Positions 27,501 through 36,500 of a stretch of DNA of 64,000 nucleotides are shown piece after piece. The notes under the pieces were generated by a model, which saw only the letters and a list, made by a program, of their open reading frames with translations, searched no databases and was not told the DNA's origin. The DNA comes from Harmothoe impar (lineage: Eukaryota > Annelida > Polychaeta > Phyllodocida > Polynoidae). The stretch lies in the NCBI GenBank assembly GCA_947462335.1, contig OX381713.1:18592381-18656380 (forward strand), read 5' to 3'. The first letter of the stretch is position 1, and every line of letters begins with the position of its first letter. The position numbers and the translations under genes are program-made.

Positions 27501-30500
27501 AAGTCATGTGTCGAATCATGGCAAATTCTGACTGTTTGCACTAATAAATTATTGCCAAAAGATTCTCGTAAACATTAGGGAGTTGTCATTTTTTGACAAC
27601 AGGGCGGGTTGGTGGATTTTTATGCGAGCGGTCGGAATCTTTTTGGTCACCCCCCTCAAGGGGTGTATATTCTTTTGGTCCCCCTCTTCAAGGGGTCCAA
27701 ATCTTTTTGGTTCCCCCCCCCCAAACCCACCAACTCCCCCCCCCCCCCCTGTTGTTAAAAAATGACCACTCCCTTACATATAAATGAGGATAATTTGGCA
27801 CATATTACCCAATATAATACACAATGTTTGCATCTTATTCTACTCCCACAGCTATGAGCGCCTTCTCCAGTTTCATGGTGCTTCTCCTTATTTTGGTGGA
27901 GGCCTGCCCTGCTACAGCCTCATCTGTACCATCCATAGGTAAGCTCTTGTTGTCCACGTAGTATGCCGCTATTTTACTAGGAGGCAGGATTTGGGTTTTA
28001 TGGGGGGATATAAAGTGCATATAGATCTAACAATTGGTGTCCACTGCCTCTTTTTACCAATTTATTATTAAATATGCAACACACATTATGTTAGGTTTAA
28101 TCGAAAATTTGGGCTATTGTATCATTTACCGAAATAAAATTATCTTTGAAAGAAAATGATCAACCAACACCATTCCTTTGTGATATCAAATTGTGGCAGC
28201 TCTGTTCTTATTGACTATTGTACCGACTCAATTTCCTTCATCACTATCTAGAATATATACAACTCATATATATATATTGCACACATTGTTACTTGATACT
28301 TAATGACATGTAATTGATACGTTATCACTATCAGGCAAAAGCTTCCTCATGATTTCTTTCATTGATAGTCTCCTTTACCTTTGGTGAAACTACAGAGCAG
28401 GTGTGTATCAATATGTACCGAATATACGGTACATATCTCGACCTGGACTCATGGGTGTAGAGTTAGGTGTCGGGAAAAAAAAAGAGTAGAATCTAAAGTG
28501 CAAACAATGCTGGATGATAAGGAAATAAGTAAAAAAGTGGGAAGAACTCTTCTAAGCAAGAAGGTCAGAACCCCACAGATATATTTCCTCCCTAAAATCC
28601 ACAAAAATGCAAAGGCCCCCCCGGGGAGACCTATAGTTTCTGCCAATGGCTGCCCCACAGAGAGGATCTCCGCTTTTGTGGACATCTTTCTCAAACCAAT
28701 GGTACGGAAAAGTAACTCATTTGTAAAAGACACAACAGATTTCATCAACAAAGTTGAGCGTCTAGATAGACTCCAACCCAACAGTATCATAGGCACACTA
28801 GATGTGACCTCACTGTATACTAACATACCAAATGATGAGGGCATTGCCAGCATCAAGTGTATGTTAGACACCGAGAGAATTGGTGACATAAATCCCAAAA
28901 ATGAGACTCTGATTGAGCTCCTAGGGATGGTTCTAAAAAGCAACAATTTTCAATTCAATGGCCAAAACTTTTTACAAGTGAGCGGCACAGCAATGGGGAC
29001 CAGAGTAGCCCCCTCATATGCAAATCTCTTCATGACCACTCTAGAAAACAAATTTCTAGACAATCATGATAAAAAACCACGAGTGTGGTTGAGATTCATT
29101 GATGACATCTTCTTTGTCTGGGACTATGGGGAAGATGAATTGAAAAATTGGCTGGACTACCTAAACAGTCAGCACCACAGCATAAAGTTCACCTCAGAAT
29201 GGTCAAAATCTGAAATCAGTTTCCTCGACACCAAAGTGAAAAGGGACCAGAATGGGAAATTGTACACCGACCTGTACACCAAACCCACGGACTCAAATAG
29301 CTATTTGAGATACGACTCTGCACACCCCCCAAGTGTGAAAAAGAGTCTACCGTACAGTCAATTCCTACGCCTGCGGCGTATATGCAGAAACGAAGATGAC
29401 TTTGAAAAACATGCCGAGATAAAGGCTGAACAGTTCCGGGAAAAAGGCTATCCCGAAAGTCTCCTAGTCGAGGCCAAAAAACAAGCCACTTCCAAACGGA
29501 GAAATGAATTGCTTGAGGCAAAAAAGAAAAAACAGTCAGAAGAAGAGAGAGTCTTCCTCACAACCACCTTCAGACCACAATACAACAAGCTTGAAAAAAT
29601 TGTGCAACGAAGGTGGGACGAGCTAGGTGAATCCTGCTCAACCAGAGGACTTCAACGCATGAAACTGATGGTAGGCCACAGGAGACCAAAAAATCTCAAG
29701 GACCTACTCGTCAGGGCAAAGGTGGATTACCACCCAGAGAATGAAACGGAGGCCGAGCCAAGGCCACCAAAACCAAACACATGCGTCCACAAACCAACCA
29801 AAAAACACCCGGTTTGTGAAGTTTGCCCGAAAATAGAAAAATCGGGCAAAATCGAGGTAAACTCGAAATGTTCTAAAGAAACAAAAAAGAACATAAATTG
29901 CGGCAGCTCAAACATTGTTTATTGCATTGAATGCAAGTGCTGTGGCAAGAGATACATTGGGGAAACGAAAAGAACCCTACATGACCGTATCATGGAACAC
30001 ATCGGAGATGTGGAACACAAACGATACAAAAAAAGTGAAGTGGCTTACCACTTCAACAGACCTGGACACAAGAAGGATCTAGACATGAAAGTCTACATCC
30101 TGGAGTTCATATATGAACACCCTGAGTCAAAAAGAGCAAACAGACTAAGAAAGACGATTGAATGGAAATGGGTACAAAGGCTGAAGACACTCATCCCGCT
30201 AGGGATGAACATAATGGAAAGTCGCTATGGTTAGATTCGACCCCCCAAATGCCACGTCATTTTTTTCCCGACACCTAACTCTACACCCATGAGTCCAGGT
30301 CGAGATATGTACCGTATATTCGGTACATATTGATACACACCTGCTCTGTAGTTTCACCAAAGGTAAAGGAGACTATCAATGAAAGATTGATCCCCTGAAT
30401 CAAAACCAAAAGCTACCTAATTCTACTGAATCAGTAAGTTAAGTCCTTCACAAGGAGACCCACCTTGTACCAAGGCCCATCTATGACAGGTGGCCCCCCC

Positions 30501-33500
30501 TGACAGCTAAGTCATGACCTATATAAAAAAAACTCACTAGGCCAAATGTGAGTATTTGATGTAAAGTCCATCAAATAAACAATAAAATCATTAAACTAAA
30601 CATGGGATTTAGTATAAAAAATGATTCCTCTGGAATACACCTGATGAGGCTGTGAACAGCTGAAACTCCTCAGAACTCATACTCAACTAATGAAGAGACT
30701 GTTGGCTAACTGTCACATTTTTTTAATGTGTCAACCACTGGAAAAACCAAGTAATTGGAAGTGGGCCTACTGTAGACCCACAACTGAGAAATTTCTTTTT
30801 TAGAAATTAATCAGTTCTTTTTCCAGAAATAAAAAATTAAAATTGCCAGGATGTGGCCTGCATCTGGCAATTAGCCAATCACAATGTCCCTTACATAAAG
30901 TTGAGGTCAGTTGACCCAATTAGCCCAGGTCAGGGCAGGAAGTTCTTACCTGATTCAGTTCTGAAGGAGTAGTGCCGGAGTAAACACCCATTCCTCGTCC
31001 CACACGTTCCTCATGATTTCTTCTTTTTTGGTAAGAAATAGTGGTTTGTTTCAAAAAGGCCAAGATCTACGTATCTTCATCATTTAAAATATAGCCATGA
31101 TTAAGCCATCTGTAGAATCATTGTATAGCCTTCTGTGCTGGGGCATAATTCAGTGATAATAAAAAAGAACATCCATGATAAAACATTTATATTTCTACCT
31201 ATGTTAGATACATGTCCATGTCCGTAAAGATCAGAAACATCAACGGTATGATACTTGAGAAAGAGATTATTTAAAAAGACGGTGTCACCCTTAATTGTTT
31301 AATGAGTCAAATCATGGCTGATGAGCAGATGAAATGAAATTGCTCTTTGTCACTCAACAAAGTCCTTGATTGGATCAATTGCCCACCTCCCCTTTAATGA
31401 CATTAGTAAGGAGATGTCGGAAGTTGGGACAATAGCTTACCTCAATTATCTAATTAAGTTAATCAGAAGAAGAATTACAGTATTTGTTTAAGGACTTGGG
31501 TTGAGTTAATTGTAAGACTCATGCAAATTGTTGCTTGAGCCTACCTCACAGTAGTTGTCTGGTGAGGTAGGCTTATTGGGTTTGCACGGTTTTATGCTGT
31601 AGTAGGAGTAGATCGTACATTTTGACAGTATTGTCTATGAGTATAAGGTAAACCATTCGTTAAGCTTCTGCAGACTCTAGAGAGACTGTTCGCTGTGTTA
31701 CCTGATAAGTTTATACATAAATAGTCAGGGAGCCCTCAGCTAGTGGCAGTTTCCATTTCATTCAACTGTCTATAATTTGATGAGTGTTCTTCAGAGATTT
31801 ATCTATTAAACACCAAAATGACCTTATAATATACCCATTTCATATTTCCTGGATAAGAATGACCATTCCTGGACCATTGCTAGGGTTGAAATGTGTATAG
31901 AACCCAAAAAAAACGAATTTTTAAGTTACGTTCCTTTGAACAGCTCTATGGGATGGAATTTCCTCACAATATGTAATTTTGACGATCTGAATATAATCTA
32001 GATATGATTTTTTAGGGAATTTTGTCTCATTTTGTGGATAATCTTATTTTTACGGTCCCTAGAGCTCCTCAAATAAAGAAAATTGGGGGGACATCGATAA
32101 AATGGAAAAGGTGCCATTTTTCTTAGTCCGAACAGCTTTGTACCCATTCAGCATTGGTCATATGTGTTTAACTTTGGCCAGCTGGGCTTGCCCACCTGGG
32201 TTCCCACTGGTAGCCCTGGACGAAAAGGACCAAAACCCATTATGGGCAAATCAGCTTTTCCAGGTGAAAACACATATGGGCCCCATTAAGCAATGTTGAC
32301 TGGGTAGACCTTAATAATAAGAATAACCCTAAAATGAGACACAGTGCCCTTGTAAATCATGTTTACAGCATATTAGAACCATCATATATGTTAATTCTGA
32401 GGACATTCCATCCGATTAGGGCTATTCAAACAAAGATGACCTAAAAACGAACGTTTTTGTTCCATTCACAATCCATCCCTATCAACCACCCTCTAAGCCT
32501 CAGGAATTTGGATGGGGCTTAACATACGGGCATATGTGAGCAGGCAAGCAGAAAGGATGGTCCCTGCGGGATTAGTTCCGATTTTAGCCACCAGGGGGCG
32601 CCACTTTGGCCTAAAATGAAAGAATTAAGCTAAAAATTGCTCTTGGGTACTTTTTTCTGGAGAATTCAATAGGATTACATAAAACATTCTATTTTGGGTA
32701 AAAAGCTTCTATATTTGGAAGGTAAAAGGAACGTTTTAAAGCCTAAATGGGTGTGCTTGTTGATATGTGTTGCCATGGAAACATGATTTTTATTCCAAAT
32801 AGAGGAAATTAAGACATAAATTGATAGAATGATTTCTGAGGATTGCCATGGTGAAAACTAAATAAGATTACCATTTCTAGATCGAATTTTATGACTTAAA
32901 GAATGAAAATGTATCTTAAATTTCTAATTATCATAAATAATGCTAATTAAATAGGGATATCTTGGAAAATATGAGACATAGAGCTTATTGGGATTTCGGA
33001 AAGGGTGATGCCCACACATATTCATGAAGCCATTTCTCAAAAACTGGAAATAATATCTTCTAGTGTAATATATCACTGGAAAGCTTATGCCATCAATTTC
33101 AAAGTTGGCTTTTTCCTCTGAGTACCCTTTTCCCTTGCCTGTACACATATGATATGCAATTGTCTGACAGAAAAATCATCAGATTATAGACGTTTAAATG
33201 TCTGATTTTTGCCTGATAAGAGGTGGGGACACATTATCCTTAAGAAAAGTCACAAGTGAGCTAGACGTAAGATTTGAGACATGTGGCATAATCAACCGAG
33301 TGTGTCCCATTCACGTGTCTATACTGTATCTAATACGTGGTGAAGCATGAATTCATCACATTTTGCATCTTGGAGTAAACTTACAAATAGTTTCAGATTG
33401 CCACACTATCTTTTGATGGTGTCTTGATGTCTACTACTGTTTAAACATGATGGTCACACTTTCAGGTATCTACTACTGTTTCAACATGGTGATCATCATG

Positions 33501-36500
33501 CTGTCCATTATACTGTCATCCCTGGTTGTCAACCTTTCCCGAGGAGCTGCCTACAGAGTACCCAAATGGATACGAATTGTAAGTATTCTGTGTGTTAAAA
33601 GAAAACATCACCCTATGTTCACGATGGCATCTATGGATAGCCTTGTTATCAATTGACCGAATCCTGAGATATACTTAGCAAATCGGGAAGGTGTTTCAGA
33701 AGAGGTTACATAGTTGGCATAAACTCCCCACTTATGTTGTTTTGGCTATTTCTGGCCCTTTTCAGGCTTATACCCCTACAGAATAACCAGTTTTGCACCA
33801 ATTTATACAAATTTTTGGTATATATCATAAAACATAATAATTCAGGAAATCTCTATTTTTTTGTGTATTGGCCCAATATTTTCCGTTTTCTGGCCCTCCA
33901 AAGGCCCAAAAAATCCAAAAAAACTCAAAAACGCTAAAAATGACATGTTTTACATGCCTCCCAAGTGTACTGAAGCAGTAACAGCTTATTCCTAATATCA
34001 TTTTCTATTAGGTCTATGGTATAGTCAATTGATTCATGAGGATTTCACTAGATATGTTCCGTATTTTTTTCTCCACAGTCATTTAAGTGTGGTTTGTGAG
34101 CAAAATATTCAAATGTCATTTCAGGTTGATACCTCTATAAAGTAAATAAAGAAGATCCACACATTCTCTATTGTATCCCAGATTGTGAGGTAACTCTTGT
34201 GTCTTCTGCTGGAAAAAAGCAATTTTGAAAAATATCCAATAATCTTGCCTCCAGGAGCATATGTCTATTGGGATACATATTTTCCGTCACGGAGTCACCC
34301 GGAATATTCGTCACGGAGTCACCAGCCACCCTGATGAAAATTTAAACCTTCATAAAATTGTTACTACCCAATATATTTAAGTTATCTCTGGTTTTCATGT
34401 GTCCTACCCACTCCCTCTAATGTTCTAATGCAAAAATCCACCATTTTTATGCTCATTTATACAAGAAATAATTTCCGTCACGGAGTCACCCGGGTGACTC
34501 CGTGACGTAAAATAGGTTAATAGGGGTACTTTTGGCCTATACTGTGCAAATTTGGTCTAACCAGATATCATGATGCTTCATATTTCTTAAAGTACACATG
34601 ATCAGGACACTGTAGAGTGAATTTAACCAATAATGGGACCATTTTGAGGAAACTAGGGTAAAGTTGAGAGTATGTAGTTGAAATGTTCATATTTCTGATA
34701 AATGTTCAAAATTCATCGGGCTGTATCTCAAAAACTATTACTCAGAGGATATCCATTCTTGGTATGCTTCAAGATATATGTTGGCCCAGCTTGTAAGCAA
34801 AATTATTAGTTGCTGTGAAGTATTTAAAACAAAATGTTCATGATCATGGATTTTTGGTCACAGAGTCACCTGAAAAAAGGACAATAAACTTCACGAGGCG
34901 ATAAAAACTGAACCGCTAGGGTTAGAAATGTATCAAAAAGTGTTCCAAGGAGCCAAGATATATACCTCTCAATATACTAAACTTGTTTAAACATATTAAG
35001 AACTTTCTGATTTGTCCTTCCTCTATCCTAAAACAACATAAGTCAGGAGTTTGAGCCAGTTATATGCGTTTCATCATGTGATGAGTAGGGATCGTGATAA
35101 GTGTTTCACATAAGATTCTATCTCTATGCAACCAATTTAGGTAACTTCCACCTATTGATGCCCACTGAATTACCTTTTCTCATACCGTACCCACCTGTTT
35201 TAGCGCAGGTACTCAAATTAGCGCATGTTCCGTTTTAGCGCAGGGTAGAAGAGTGTTTCAAAATAATATCAACCATTAAAAATGGATCTCAATTAGGTGC
35301 ATGTCCTGTATAAACACAGGGCTAATGGAAGGATGAAATAAATAAGCGCGGGTGCGCTAAAACGGGCGGATACGGTAACCATTTATTGTTAACATAGCGG
35401 CCTATGTGAGCAAGTGTGATCTCTAGCTTGTCCCCCATGAGAATTCGGGATTATAGATCAGGAGATGTACCATAGAATAAGTGCAAATCTCAACAGTCCC
35501 AGAAGGAAATATTTTGCCTTCTGCTAGCCAAGATACATATAGTCATAGCTCTGCTCTGATGCCCTTGGTTGTATTGGCCATGACACAAGTCCTGTCCAAT
35601 GTACGGGCCAATATACTACTGTCAGATGTCGCTCCATATCATCAACTAATGATGCTTTACCCGCTTGTTGGTTCGGGTTCCTGGACATTACCATTATACC
35701 AGCTGTGCAGAACACCCCTGAGGGAGGGACACTCCTCTGATTAGGGTTGCTTTAAATCTTCTGGGATGGGTATTCGTACAGGTACAATCTTCAAAATGAT
35801 CAAATTGTTACATAGCGTTCTCGTCTGTGCCATTCTTCTTACCGTAAACCAAGATATTCTAGCGCTGGACACATTTTCGCGATTTTCACAGAAAGGAAAA
35901 AAAAACATGTGAAAATGTGTACAATGTGAATATTTATCAAGTATAGTTACAATACCAAAACGTTCAAAAAATCATGGAATTAAATACACCTCAATTTCTA
36001 CTTTTTAGCAAATTCATGGAAATTTATACACGCGAAAATATTTATGTTTACAGTACATGTGTTTGCCATCCAGGAACCACTACTTTCCTGTAATAAGGGT
36101 ACACCTAGCTAAATACGTTTCTCGGTAAGGGTGCATTTTCTGCTTATTTTGCCCTTAGGCTTATATCAATTACGATAGCATGTATAATTATGGAATGCCT
36201 GGCCCTGCACCCCTCTGAGAAGCCGTACCAAATGATGTCCTACTAATTAATGAACATTGTCTTTACAGACGGTAGGAAGCATCCTGGGTCGGATCGTCTT
36301 CCTCCACTCCCACTCTCCTCCTGCCTGGCGGTCTCGACGCCCCAAGGTAGACAAAACACAGGACCATGCCGAGCTTAACCCCATGCACGAGTCCTCCAAC
36401 ACACATGATGGCAACTGCTACGTCTCTGAGCACGTGTACCGGCATGGCCAATCACAGGGCAGCAGCGGTAGTCAGGGCAATTGCGGCTGTTTGGCGAGTC

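Noticed and set aside
28381..28506. Extended N-terminus of the Penelope protein
   Set aside because: These codons are the inverted terminal repeat read through in frame; there is no ATG before 28507.
31538..31574. let-7-like microRNA hairpin (GTGAGGTAGGCT)
   Set aside because: The stem is only 12 bp and the sequence departs from let-7 after the seed.
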